Below are positions 11,739 to 20,508 of a DNA stretch of 64,000 nucleotides, one piece after another; positions within the stretch are counted from its first letter, which is position 1, and each line of letters starts with the position of its first letter. The position numbers were made by a program, and so were the translations under genes. The stretch comes from Alloyangia pacifica. GTDB taxonomy: Bacteria; Pseudomonadota; Alphaproteobacteria; Rhodobacterales; Rhodobacteraceae. The notes under the pieces are model-generated. The model was not told where the DNA came from. It saw only the letters and a list, made by a program, of their open reading frames with translations, and made no database searches. The stretch is taken from positions 262,001 through 326,000 of the forward strand of contig NZ_CP022189.1 in NCBI RefSeq assembly GCF_003111685.1, in the 5' to 3' direction.

Positions 11739-12692
11739 ATGAGAGACATTCTGACGGTCACGCTCAATCCCGCGCTCGATCTGTCGACCACCACGGATCG
11801 CGTGGTGGCCGGGCCGAAGCTGCGCTGTGACACGCCAAGCGCCGATCCCGGCGGCGGCGGCATCAACGTCGCGCGGGTGGCCGCCGAGCTTGGTGGCCCG
11901 GCACGGGCCTTTCTGGCGCTCGGCGGGCCGACGGGGATGCGGCTCGAGGCGGCGCTGGAAGAGCTCGGGTTGCCGCTGGTGCGGATGCGGGCGCCGGGCG
12001 AGACCCGCGAGAGCCTTGCCGTGCACGACCGGCACAACGGCGAACAATATCGCTTTGTCATGCCCGGGCCGGTCTGGAGCGAGGGGGACGTGCACGACGC
12101 GCTTTCGTCGGTTGCCAGCACCGTGCACGAGGGCGGCATCGTGGTGCTCAGCGGCAGCCAGCCGCCGGGGGTGCCGAGTGATTTCCCGATCGAGCTTGCC
12201 CGCGCGCTGCGTGCGCGCGGCGCCTATCTGATCGTCGACACCTCGGGGCCGGTGCTCGAGCTTCTGGCCAAGGGCACCGATCCGGCGCCGGCGGTGCTGC
12301 GGATGGACAGTCTCGAAGCCGAGGACCTGGCGGGTCGGCCGCTGATGACCCGGGCCGACTCCGCCCGGTTCGCTGCCGAGCTCGTGGCTCGGGGCGCGGC
12401 CGAGCGGGTGATCCTTGCGCGCGGCGCGGATGGTTCGGTCATGGCGGGGCCGGACGGGCTCTGGCAGGTGAGCGCGGCCAAGGTCACGGTGCTCTCGGCG
12501 GTGGGGGCGGGGGACAGTTTCGTCGGAGCCTATGCCTTCGGGATTTCCTCTGGCCTGAGCGCACCGGAGTCTCTGGCGCTCGGCGCGGCCGCGGCCAGCG
12601 CGACGGTGACGACTCCGGGCACGACGCTCTGCACGCGGGCCATGGTGCGCGGGCTGCTCGCGCAATGCGGCGCGCGCGAAATACGGGCCTGA
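11739..12692 (+). CDS. PfkB-family carbohydrate kinase (phosphofructokinase-like)
   Basis: A 317-residue ribokinase-fold kinase. The N-terminal ILTVTLNPALDLS and GGGGINVARVAAELGG segments match 1-phosphofructokinase/PfkB enzymes. The catalytic loop SAVGAGDSFVGAYAFG, with its Asp base, is intact near residues 250-265. The likely reaction is ATP-dependent phosphorylation of fructose-6-phosphate, fructose-1-phosphate or tagatose-6-phosphate. No PTS genes are adjacent, which makes a dedicated fructose-PTS role less likely. Confidence 0.88.
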   Translation: MRDILTVTLNPALDLSTTTDRVVAGPKLRCDTPSADPGGGGINVARVAAELGGPARAFLALGGPTGMRLEAALEELGLPLVRMRAPGETRESLAVHDRHNGEQYRFVMPGPVWSEGDVHDALSSVASTVHEGGIVVLSGSQPPGVPSDFPIELARALRARGAYLIVDTSGPVLELLAKGTDPAPAVLRMDSLEAEDLAGRPLMTRADSARFAAELVARGAAERVILARGADGSVMAGPDGLWQVSAAKVTVLSAVGAGDSFVGAYAFGISSGLSAPESLALGAAAASATVTTPGTTLCTRAMVRGLLAQCGAREIRA

Positions 12693-12860
12693 CAGCACTG
12701 CAGCCGGGAAGCGGCGCAGCCTACGAAGAGTTCGGTCAATCCCGCAAAAATACAAGGATGTGATGATGCGCCAGCCCGTGCCCTGTGGCCGAATGCCGCG
12801 GGGGCGCTATCCTTTCGCGCAGGAAGACCGCCTGCAGGGCAACAAGAGAGGAAGACGACA

Positions 12861-13790
12861 ATGGACAAGGACAAGATCACCCGCCGCACGGCGCTGACCT
12901 GCGCTGCCGCGTTGCCGCTTGGCGCCACTCTTGGCGGTGCCACGAGAGCCCGGGCGCAGAACTCGCAGGGTCCGCTGGTGCCGCGGACCTACCGCGTGCC
13001 GCTGGGCGATTTCGAAGTCACCGCGATGATGACCGGCACCCGCACCGTGCCCGATCCGCAGGGCACCTTCGGGATGAACGCCAGCGCCGAGGAATTCGCC
13101 GAGGTGTCCGAGGCCGCCAACATCCCGACGGACAAGGCGCAGTTCTTCTTCACGCCGACGCTGGTCAACACCGGCAACGCACTGATCCTCTTCGACACCG
13201 GGCTCGACCCGGCGGGTATCGTCGCCGCGGTCGAGGCGGCGGGCTACGCAGCGGATGACGTGAGCCACGTGGTGATCACCCACATGCATGGCGACCACAT
13301 CGGCGGGCTCTCGGACAATGGCACGCCAACCTTCGCCAATGCCGCGCTGCTCACCGGGCAGGAGGAATGGGATCACTGGTCCTCCGCCGGCAACGAGACC
13401 TTCGACGGCAAGGTGCGCCCACTGGAGGGAAGCTTCAGCTTCCTTGGCAACGGCGCCGAGGTGGCGCCGGGGATCACTGCCGTTCTGGCGCCCGGGCATA
13501 CGCCGGGCCATATGTGCTTCATGCTCGAAAGTGGTGGCAAGAAGCTGATGCTGACCGCCGATCTGGCCAACCACTATGTCTGGTCGGTGGGCAAGCCCGA
13601 CTGGGAAGTGCGCTTCGACATGGACAAGGAGCTCGCCGCCTCGTCGCGCCGCAAGATCTTCGGCACCCTGGCCGAGGACAGGACGCCCTTCATTGGCTAT
13701 CACATGCCCTTCCCGGCGATCGGCTACGTCGAGGCCGAGGACGACGGCTTCCGCTACGTGCCGCACAGCTACCAGCTGCTGCTGAGCTGA
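12861..13790 (+). CDS. Tat-exported metallo-beta-lactamase-fold hydrolase
   Basis: A 309-residue protein with an N-terminal Tat signal (ITRRTALTCAAALPLGATLGG, then an ARAQ cleavage site near residue 33). It should therefore be folded with its metal in the cytoplasm and exported to the periplasm. The metal-binding motif ITHMHGDHIGG is complete, and GHTPGH and the Asp in LTADLANH supply further ligands. The substrate is unknown; lactonase or other hydrolase roles are possible in this superfamily. A GAGAGGAAG ribosome-binding site precedes the ATG. Confidence 0.88.
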   Translation: MDKDKITRRTALTCAAALPLGATLGGATRARAQNSQGPLVPRTYRVPLGDFEVTAMMTGTRTVPDPQGTFGMNASAEEFAEVSEAANIPTDKAQFFFTPTLVNTGNALILFDTGLDPAGIVAAVEAAGYAADDVSHVVITHMHGDHIGGLSDNGTPTFANAALLTGQEEWDHWSSAGNETFDGKVRPLEGSFSFLGNGAEVAPGITAVLAPGHTPGHMCFMLESGGKKLMLTADLANHYVWSVGKPDWEVRFDMDKELAASSRRKIFGTLAEDRTPFIGYHMPFPAIGYVEAEDDGFRYVPHSYQLLLS

Positions 13791-13835
13791 GCGGGCCCGA
13801 AAGGGTCTGGCTTGCGCGCCTGAGGCGCGCGGGCC

Positions 13836-14387
13836 TCAGCGGAAGGCCGGCCCGTGCGCCCAGATGGTCAGCGAGTGACGCTCGCCGCTGCTCACCGGGG
13901 TCACGCGGTGCAGCATGTACGACGGGAAGAGCGTGGCGGTGCCGCGCTCTTTTCCTGCCGTGACGATGTGGTTCGACGGCATGACTTCCAGCGCGCCGCC
14001 CTCGTAGTCGTCCTCGTCCGAGAGTTGCACAACCATGGTCAGCTTGCGACGCGCGGCGAGGCGGCCTTCCCCGATGTCCGAATGCCAGTCGAAATGCCCT
14101 TCGCGCTCGGCACCATAGCGGGCGATCTGGGCACTCTCGTCAAAGGCGTCGAGCGCGAAGTCATAGGCGCTGCGATTTGCGTCGCGCACCAGTTCGATAA
14201 TCCGGTCCATGACCCACTCCGCGCCCGCGACATCGTCGAGCCATACCAGATCGGCCCGGCGCAGGTTGTGTGCGCGCTGCTGCCCCACCAGCCGCGCGTC
14301 CGAGGCCTCTGCGGTGCGTGCGATCTCGATGAGACGGGCGCAGTCGGTCTCGGAGAAGGCCTCGGGGATGCTGTGGACGGTGATCAT
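13836..14387 (-). CDS. 2-oxoglutarate/Fe(II)-dependent dioxygenase (PKHD/prolyl-4-hydroxylase type)
   Basis: A 183-residue oxygenase. The iron-binding facial triad is visible: HSD within GHFDWHSDIGEG and the distal His in LHRVTPV. The 2-oxoglutarate-binding Arg is in GERHSLTIW. The family hydroxylates protein prolines or small substrates, and the target is unknown. The start at MITVHSIPEAFSETDC is supported by a GGAG six bases upstream; the longer frame runs into the opposing gene. It is convergent with the metallo-beta-lactamase-fold gene, separated by a GCGCGCC-TGA-GGCGCGC hairpin lacking a T-tail. Confidence 0.85.
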   Translation of the reverse strand: MITVHSIPEAFSETDCARLIEIARTAEASDARLVGQQRAHNLRRADLVWLDDVAGAEWVMDRIIELVRDANRSAYDFALDAFDESAQIARYGAEREGHFDWHSDIGEGRLAARRKLTMVVQLSDEDDYEGGALEVMPSNHIVTAGKERGTATLFPSYMLHRVTPVSSGERHSLTIWAHGPAFR

Positions 14388-14569
14388 GCGACTCTCCTGC
14401 AAACGGAGCGCGCAGCTAAGAGCGGGGGCGGGGAAAATCTGTACCGTTTGCGACATGGATTCCCAAAAGCGACCTGTCTTTGCGTCATTGTGGGAACTCC
14501 GCCATGCCGGGCCGCCGCGCGCCGCGGTTCCCTCTTTTCCCGCACCCTCCGGCACGCCATATCCGCTGC

Positions 14570-14959
14570 ATGAACACTCCGGATCTCGCCGCCTTCGAGA
14601 CCATGGCCCGTGCCGCGGTCGATGCCCTGCCTGCGCCCTTCCGCGCCGCCGCCGCCGAGGTCGTGCTGCGCGTCGAGGATTGGCCGCCGGAGGAGATTCT
14701 CGACGAGATGGAGATCGACGACCCGCTCGAGCTGACCGGTCTCTACGAGGGGATCCCGATGACCGAGAAATCCTCGAGCTGGCCCTCACCCTATCCCGAC
14801 ACGGTCTGGCTGTTCCGCGAGCCGATCCTGCAGGAGTGGCGCGAGCGGGATGACGTGACGCTGGAAGAGCTGGTCACCCACGTGACGGTGCACGAGTTCG
14901 CGCATCATTTCGGCTGGTCCGACGACGACATTGCGCGCATTGACCGCTGGTGGGAGTGA
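14570..14959 (+). CDS. Zincin-like metallopeptidase family protein
   Basis: A short protein of 129 residues ending in an intact HEFAHHFGW (HExxH) zinc motif about 15 residues from the C-terminus. The segment LTGLYEGIPMTEKSS is typical of the small minimal-gluzincin family seen in many Proteobacteria. The ATG giving MNTPDLAAFETMARAAVDALP was chosen because the 30 codons upstream are low-complexity and overlap the divergent promoter. No substrate is known. Confidence 0.8.
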   Translation: MNTPDLAAFETMARAAVDALPAPFRAAAAEVVLRVEDWPPEEILDEMEIDDPLELTGLYEGIPMTEKSSSWPSPYPDTVWLFREPILQEWRERDDVTLEELVTHVTVHEFAHHFGWSDDDIARIDRWWE

Positions 14960-14971
14960 GCAGGCGCAAGC

Positions 14972-16036
14972 TCAGACGGTGACGCCGCTCTCCTGCAGCA
15001 GCGCGCGCATCCGGGTGACGAAGCGCTCGGCGCCGAGGTCTCCCTGCGCGGTTGCGAGCGCGGCGGCGCCGAGGCGATGCCGGAGCGCGGCGTCGTCGAG
15101 GAGCGAGGCCAGCACATCTTCCACTGCGCCGGGGCGGGTTACGTCGACGTGCAGCCCATTCTCGCCGTGCCGCACGTAGCCCGCCGAGCCGGCATCGGTC
15201 GAGATCACCGGCACGCAGCCATAGGCCATGGATTCCACCGGGGCGAAGCCGAGCGGCTCGCGCACCGAAGGCAGGATGCAGATGTCTGCCCGCCGGTAGA
15301 GCTCGGGCATCTGCTTGAAGGGCACATTGGCGTGCAGCTCGAGCCAGGGCTCGGCCGAGGCCACCTCTTGCAGCGCGGCAACCTGCGCGGCGTGTTGCAC
15401 CGGATCGCCGATGGTGCCCGCCAGCAGCAGCCGCACCTTGCCCGCACGGCCCTGCGCCCGCAGCGCGTCGATCACCATGCCGTGGTTCTTGCGCGGGTTG
15501 TGAAGCTTGGCGACGCAGAGCACCGTGACTTCTCGGCCGTTCCGGGTGTCGGCGTCGCAGGGCGCGGCGTCCGGCGCCGCCATCACCGGCCAGGGGATGT
15601 AGCGGGCGTCGCGGCTCGGCGGGATGGTCGCGTCGAGCCCCAGCACGGGCGTCACCCGGCGCAGCGGCAGGCCCTGGAAGCGGCGCGTCAGCCGGCGCTT
15701 CAGTGGCTCGCGCCAGTGGTAGGGATTGAGGTCGTAGAACCACATCGGTGTGCCGCTGGCACGCGCCAGCCGGGCCACCGCCCGGCGGTGCCGCGCGACG
15801 TTGCGCAGGATCACCAGGTCCGGCTTCAGCGCGTCCCAGGCGGCACGGAATGCGCCGGGGTCGGCATCTTGCGGAAAGAGCCGCGGCGCGACGACGCTGT
15901 GGTCCTCGGTCTTGCCGCTGCCACTGCCCCAGACCGCCACGTCGATCTCCGCTGCGTTCAGCGCGCGCGTCGCCTCCCAGAGGTTCGTGTGGAACCGCTC
16001 GACGACGAAGAGGATCCGGGGCCGCACCGCGCTCAC
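14972..16036 (-). CDS. Glycosyltransferase, GT4-like
   Basis: A 354-residue GT-B-fold glycosyltransferase. The C-terminal nucleotide-sugar site shows EPLGFAPVESMAYG (the E-x7-E motif) followed by PVISTDAGS. The central VTVLCVAKLHNPRKNH is the start of the donor-binding domain. It probably transfers a sugar to a lipid or polysaccharide acceptor, but donor and acceptor are unknown and no polysaccharide cluster surrounds it. It starts with GTG overlapping the nadE stop (GTGA), so it is translationally coupled to nadE. Confidence 0.85.
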   Translation of the reverse strand: MSAVRPRILFVVERFHTNLWEATRALNAAEIDVAVWGSGSGKTEDHSVVAPRLFPQDADPGAFRAAWDALKPDLVILRNVARHRRAVARLARASGTPMWFYDLNPYHWREPLKRRLTRRFQGLPLRRVTPVLGLDATIPPSRDARYIPWPVMAAPDAAPCDADTRNGREVTVLCVAKLHNPRKNHGMVIDALRAQGRAGKVRLLLAGTIGDPVQHAAQVAALQEVASAEPWLELHANVPFKQMPELYRRADICILPSVREPLGFAPVESMAYGCVPVISTDAGSAGYVRHGENGLHVDVTRPGAVEDVLASLLDDAALRHRLGAAALATAQGDLGAERFVTRMRALLQESGVTV

Positions 16037-17691
16037 CCGTTGTCGCGCCAGCGGTTGGCGATCGGGTAGCGCCGGTCAAGCCAGAAGGCCTTTTGCGACA
16101 GCCGCGCGCCGGGGGCGGACTGGAAGCGCTTGTATTCGGAGATGTAGAGCAGATGCTCGACCTTCTTGGCGTCGGCGCGGTCGTAGCCGGCGGCGACGCA
16201 ATCGGCGATCGAGCCGTCGCGGTCCACGAGGATCTCGAGGATGCCGTCGAGCACCGGGTAGTCGGGCAGGCTGTCGCTGTCCTTCTGGTCCTCGCGCAGC
16301 TCGGCCGAGGGGGGCTTGGTGATGATCCGCTCGGGAATCACCTCGCCCTCGGGGCCCTTCATCCAGGGGCGCGCGTTCTCATTGCGCCAGCGGCAGATTG
16401 CGAAGACCCGGGTCTTGTAAAGATCCTTGATCGGATTGTAGCCGCCTGCCATGTCGCCATAGATCGTGGCGTATCCCACCGCGACCTCGGACTTGTTGCC
16501 GGTGGTCAGCAGCATCTCGCCAAGCTTGTTGCTGAGCGCCATCAACAGCAGCCCGCGCAGGCGCGACTGGATGTTCTCCTCGGTCAGGTCGGCGGGCCGA
16601 CCCTCAAAGAGCGACGACAGCGTATTGGTGATCGCACCACGCGCCTCGGCGATCGGCACGAAGTCGTAGTGGCAGCCGAGGTTCTTGGCGCAGGCCTTGG
16701 CATCCTCGAGCGAGTGCTCGGAGGTGTATTCCGACGGCAGCATCACGCAGCGCACGTTCTCGGCGCCAAGCGCGTCGGTTGCGATGGTGGCAACCAGCGC
16801 CGAGTCGATCCCGCCGGACATGCCCAGCAGCACCTTTCCGAAGCCGGTCTTGCGGCAATAGTCGCGCAGGGCCAGCACCATGGCGTGGTAGTCTTGTTCC
16901 ATCTCGCTCGGGTGCTGCACGAAACGCCCGGCCTCGGCGCGCCACCCTTCGGGGGTGCGCACCAGATCGACCTGCGCGATCTCCTCCTCGAAAACCGGCA
17001 GTTGCAGCGCCGCCTGGCCGCCGGGGTTCAGCACGAAGGAGCCGCCGTCGAAGATCTGGTCGTCCTGTCCGCCCACCATGTTGAGGTAGATGAGCGGCAG
17101 GCCGGTCTCGATGACCCGCGCCACCATCTTGTTGAGCCGGGTGTCGTGTTTGTTGCGGCGGTAGGGCGAGCCATTGGGCACCAGCAGGAATTCGGCGCCG
17201 GTCTCGGCGAGGGTCTCGGCCACGTCCTCGTACCAGGCGTCCTCGCAGATCGGCGAGCCGATGCGCACATTGCCCACCGCGTAAGGTCCGCCGATGGCGC
17301 CGCTGTCGAAGACCCGGACCTCGTCGAAGACGCCGTAGTTCGGGAGGTGGTGCTTGAAGACCTGGGTGACGATCCGCCCGCCTCGGCAGATGAGATAGGC
17401 GTTGTAGAGCTCGGTGCCCTCGATCCAGGGGCAGCCAATGGCCAGCGCCGGGCCGTCGGCGCAATCCTCGGCCAGCTTGCGTGCAACCTCCATGCAGTCC
17501 AGCGTGAAGGCGTGCTTCATCGGCAGGTCCTGCGGGTTGTAGCCGGCGATGAAGAGCTCGGGCAGGGCGACGAGCTGGGCCCCCGCTTCGCGGCCCTTCT
17601 CCCAGGCGTCTTTCGCCTTGGCAGCGTTGCCGGCAAGATCGCCCACGGTCGGGTTGAGCTGCGCGAGGGTCAGGCGGAAACGGTCACCCAT
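16033..17691 (-). CDS. nadE: Glutamine-dependent NAD+ synthetase
   Basis: Last step of NAD biosynthesis, amidating nicotinate adenine dinucleotide with ammonia from glutamine. The 552 residues comprise an N-terminal nitrilase-type glutaminase domain with catalytic E45, K113 and C149 (LPELF, VFKHH, SPICEDAWY). The C-terminal synthetase domain has the PP-loop LGMSGGIDSALVATI and LLTTGNKSEVAVGY. The start MGDRFRLTLAQLNPTVGDL aligns with the conserved first strand; 16 upstream in-frame codons were rejected. Confidence 0.96.
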   Translation of the reverse strand: MGDRFRLTLAQLNPTVGDLAGNAAKAKDAWEKGREAGAQLVALPELFIAGYNPQDLPMKHAFTLDCMEVARKLAEDCADGPALAIGCPWIEGTELYNAYLICRGGRIVTQVFKHHLPNYGVFDEVRVFDSGAIGGPYAVGNVRIGSPICEDAWYEDVAETLAETGAEFLLVPNGSPYRRNKHDTRLNKMVARVIETGLPLIYLNMVGGQDDQIFDGGSFVLNPGGQAALQLPVFEEEIAQVDLVRTPEGWRAEAGRFVQHPSEMEQDYHAMVLALRDYCRKTGFGKVLLGMSGGIDSALVATIATDALGAENVRCVMLPSEYTSEHSLEDAKACAKNLGCHYDFVPIAEARGAITNTLSSLFEGRPADLTEENIQSRLRGLLLMALSNKLGEMLLTTGNKSEVAVGYATIYGDMAGGYNPIKDLYKTRVFAICRWRNENARPWMKGPEGEVIPERIITKPPSAELREDQKDSDSLPDYPVLDGILEILVDRDGSIADCVAAGYDRADAKKVEHLLYISEYKRFQSAPGARLSQKAFWLDRRYPIANRWRDNG

Positions 17692-17881
17692 GAGCCACGT
17701 CCTTTTGGTCACATCCGCGTGCCCACATAGCAGAACCACGCCGGAGGGGAAGAAGCTGGGGGCAAAAGAGATTGTCAGCCAAGGGGGTGTTGTTTAGTTT
17801 CGCGGCGGCAGAAGGCCCGTTTTCAGGTCGATTTTCGGGGCAGACCAACAGGCATCCGGCAAGGTCCGGCAAGGAAAGCGC

Positions 17882-19390
17882 ATGAAGCTCTCAGGCAGAA
17901 CCATCCTTACGGCAGTGGCGATCGCGGCGCTGACCTATCCCGCGCTGGCGCAGGTCGAGGGCGGCGAGGTCCAGACCAAGCAATACGACGATGGCGGGGT
18001 CTACGAGGGCACCTTCCAGAACGGGCTGCAGCATGGCACCGGCACCTACCGGCTGCCGAATGGCTACGAATACACCGGCGAATGGGCCGAGGGCGAGATC
18101 CGCGGCGAGGGCGTCGCGCGCTTCCCGAATGGCTCGGTCTACGAGGGCCAGTTCGCCAAGGGCAAGCCCGAGGGCATCGGCCGCATCGTCTTTGCCGACG
18201 GCGGGACCTACGAGGGGTCGTGGCTCGACGGCAAGATCACCGGCAAGGGCGTCATGCAATACGCCAACGGCATGCGCTACGAAGGCGCCTTCCGCAACGC
18301 GCTGCACCACGGACGCGGCGTGATGACCGGCCCCAACGGCTACCGCTACGAGGGCGACTGGGTGAACGGCGTCAAGCAGGGCAATGCCGAGATCGCCTAT
18401 CCCGACGGATCGGTCTTCGAGGGCCGCGTTGCCAACGGGCTGCGCGATGGCCAGGGAAAGCTGACCATGCCGGACGGTCTGATCTACGAAGGCACATGGC
18501 GCGAAGGGCAGATCGACGGGATCGGCAAGCTGACTCAGCCAAACGGCGATGTCTACGAGGGAGAACTGGTCGACGGCCGCCGCGAGGGGCAGGGCAAGGT
18601 CACCTACGCCAATGGCGATGTCTACGAGGGCCAGTTTGACAACGACCAGCGGCAGGGCAAGGGCGCCTTCATCGGCGAGGACGGCTACCGCTACGAGGGC
18701 GACTGGGTTTCGGGGCAGATCGAGGGGCAGGGCAAGGTTATCTATCCCGACGGGTCCGTCTACGAGGGTGCCTTCCTTGGCGATCTCGCCAATGGGTCCG
18801 GCAAGATCACCTATCCCGATGGCTCCACCTACGAGGGCGATTGGGTCGACGGTGTGATCGAGGGGCAGGGCGTGGCCCGCTACGCCAACGGCTTGGTCTA
18901 CGAGGGGACGTTCAAAAACGCCCGCAACGACGGGCAGGGGGTGATGACCTACCCCGACGGCTACCGTTACGAGGGCGACTGGAAGGATGGTCAGCGCCAC
19001 GGCGAGGGCACCGCCACCTATCCTGATGGCACGGTCTATACAGGCGCCTTCCGCGACGGGCAGCGCCACGGGCAGGGCACGATCACCATGCCCGACGGCT
19101 TCCGCTACGAGGGTGGCTGGGTCAACGGCGAGATCGAGGGCGAGGGCGTGGCGACCTATGCCAACGGCGATGTCTACGAGGGCAACTTCAAGGACGGCAA
19201 GCGCCAGGGCGAGGGCACCATGCGCTATGCCACTGGCGAGCAGAGCACCGGCACATGGGTGAACGGCGTTCTGACCACCGACACGCCCGTGCAGGACAGC
19301 GAGACCCCTGCGGAGGCGCCGGACCAAGGGGCCGATCCGACCGAGGGAGAGGCGCTTCCGGCGGAGCCGGGCGCCGCGACCTCCGAATAA
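17882..19390 (+). CDS. Exported MORN-repeat protein
   Basis: A 502-residue protein with a Sec signal peptide (MKLSGRTILTAVAIAALTYPALAQ, cleavage after ALA-Q) and 19 consecutive 23-residue MORN repeats of the pattern YEGxWxxGxxxGxGxxxYxxG, roughly residues 36-465; the last is degenerate. An acidic, proline-rich tail (PAEAPDQGADPTEGEALPAE) follows. MORN repeats form elongated beta-sheets that bind lipids or proteins, and a periplasmic or surface location is expected. The repeats give a 69-base periodicity in the DNA. Function is unknown. A GGCAAGGAAA ribosome-binding site precedes the start. Confidence 0.9.
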   Translation: MKLSGRTILTAVAIAALTYPALAQVEGGEVQTKQYDDGGVYEGTFQNGLQHGTGTYRLPNGYEYTGEWAEGEIRGEGVARFPNGSVYEGQFAKGKPEGIGRIVFADGGTYEGSWLDGKITGKGVMQYANGMRYEGAFRNALHHGRGVMTGPNGYRYEGDWVNGVKQGNAEIAYPDGSVFEGRVANGLRDGQGKLTMPDGLIYEGTWREGQIDGIGKLTQPNGDVYEGELVDGRREGQGKVTYANGDVYEGQFDNDQRQGKGAFIGEDGYRYEGDWVSGQIEGQGKVIYPDGSVYEGAFLGDLANGSGKITYPDGSTYEGDWVDGVIEGQGVARYANGLVYEGTFKNARNDGQGVMTYPDGYRYEGDWKDGQRHGEGTATYPDGTVYTGAFRDGQRHGQGTITMPDGFRYEGGWVNGEIEGEGVATYANGDVYEGNFKDGKRQGEGTMRYATGEQSTGTWVNGVLTTDTPVQDSETPAEAPDQGADPTEGEALPAEPGAATSE

Positions 19391-19448
19391 CGCAGGAACC
19401 ACCAAGCTCGAATGCGTGTTTCCTCAAGATAATCCAGGGAGGCACATG

Positions 19449-19664
19449 ATGAGCAAGTTTCAAGTCGGCGAAATCGTAGAGTGGAATTGGGGCGATGGCA
19501 GAGCCAAGGGCAAGATCGCAGATCGCTTCGAGCGCAGGGTGACGCGCCAGATCAAGGGCCAGGAGATCACCCGCAATGGCTCTTCGGACACACCTGCCTT
19601 CCTCATTGAGCAGGAAGACGGCGGCCGGGTGCTGAAACTCGAGAGTGAGCTCTCGAAAGTCTGA
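19449..19664 (+). CDS. HVA1/DUF2945 family small protein
   Basis: A 71-residue protein beginning MSKFQVGEIVEWNWGDGRAKGKIADRFERRVTRQIKG. The pattern of a basic Tudor-like beta-barrel with VxWxWGxGxxxGxI matches the hypervirulence-associated HVA1/DUF2945 family, whose function is not established. Two adjacent ATGs exist; the second is preferred because GGGAGG lies six bases upstream of it. It follows the MORN gene by 58 bases and may share its transcript. Confidence 0.75.
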   Translation: MSKFQVGEIVEWNWGDGRAKGKIADRFERRVTRQIKGQEITRNGSSDTPAFLIEQEDGGRVLKLESELSKV

Positions 19665-19680
19665 GCCAGCGAGCCCGGCC

Positions 19681-20508
19681 TCAGCCGAGCTCCAGCGTCG
19701 CCACCGCGTGCAGGCCGGGTCCGGGCAGCGGTGCGGGGCCGCGATACATGCGGGCGGTGTGGAACATCTGCTCGAGCCCCATCTCGAGGCAATGCGCGGC
19801 CAGCGGCGCCGACCCCTGCGGCAGGTCGATCATCACCGGCTCGTCCTCGGTGTGCTGGGCCGCAGCCTCTAGCAGCGTGCTTGCCACCTGCAGATTCGGC
19901 GCGCAGAGCGGGCCGATCTTCCAGCCTTCGCGGCATCGCCGCACGGTGAGGAACCCATCCGGCGCGCCATTGCTCCGGTGTACCAGCGTGTAGCGGCTTT
20001 GCGCCGGTTCAAGCCAGGCGGCGCAGAAGGCGGGCTTGGCATAGCCGCAGGCGCGGCGCTCCAGCTCCATCAGCAGCGGGTGGTCCGCCGCCGAGGCCGA
20101 GGTCACCCCCTTGCCGTGCCCAGCGAGCAACCTCCCGGCGTAGCGCCTGGTCTGTCCGGCCAGCACGAAGCCCGATTTTCGATAGTTCTCCTGCTGCGCC
20201 GGTACGCCGTCGAGCCCGACCGTGCGGTCGCCGGCGTGTCTCAACGCGTGCAGCCAGAGCGCATGGGCGATGCCCTGGCCGCGGTACGCCGGTGCGCAGA
20301 GATAGAGCCCCAGGAAGGCAAGCGTGGGAGAATGGTTCACCACCGAGATCGCCGCCGCCATCTTGCCGCCAAGCTCGGCACAGAAGAAGCCGCTCGGGTC
20401 GGTTGCATGAAAGACCTCGAGATCCTCGAGCCCCGGGTTCCAGCCCTCCTCGGCGGCCCAGTCCAGCGCCCGGCCAAGGTCGGCCCGGGTCATGGTTCGC
20501 AGCATCAT
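19681..20508 (-). CDS. GNAT family N-acetyltransferase
   Basis: A 275-residue acetyltransferase. The acetyl-CoA pyrophosphate-binding motif is CAPAYRGQGIAHALW (Q/RxxGxG/A), near residues 71-85, followed by GLDGVPAQQENYRKSGFVLAG. The C-terminal half resembles the second GNAT-like domain found in longer members with N-terminal GNAT and Acetyltransf_18 domains. The substrate is unknown. It overlaps the GntR gene stop by four bases (ATGA), so regulator and acetyltransferase form one operon, opposite the ABC transporter. Confidence 0.82.
   Translation of the reverse strand: MMLRTMTRADLGRALDWAAEEGWNPGLEDLEVFHATDPSGFFCAELGGKMAAAISVVNHSPTLAFLGLYLCAPAYRGQGIAHALWLHALRHAGDRTVGLDGVPAQQENYRKSGFVLAGQTRRYAGRLLAGHGKGVTSASAADHPLLMELERRACGYAKPAFCAAWLEPAQSRYTLVHRSNGAPDGFLTVRRCREGWKIGPLCAPNLQVASTLLEAAAQHTEDEPVMIDLPQGSAPLAAHCLEMGLEQMFHTARMYRGPAPLPGPGLHAVATLELG

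Noticed and set aside
13814..13830. GCGCGCC-TGA-GGCGCGC perfect hairpin between convergent genes
   Set aside because: Strong stem but no T-tail on either strand, so not listed as a terminator.
18000..19260. Regular direct repeats considered as a CRISPR-like array
   Set aside because: The 69-base unit is in frame, encodes MORN repeats, and has no unique spacers.
17891..19405. 504-codon open frame opposite the MORN gene
   Set aside because: Its regular pattern mirrors the 69-base repeat of the MORN gene on the other strand; no independent signal peptide or ribosome-binding site.
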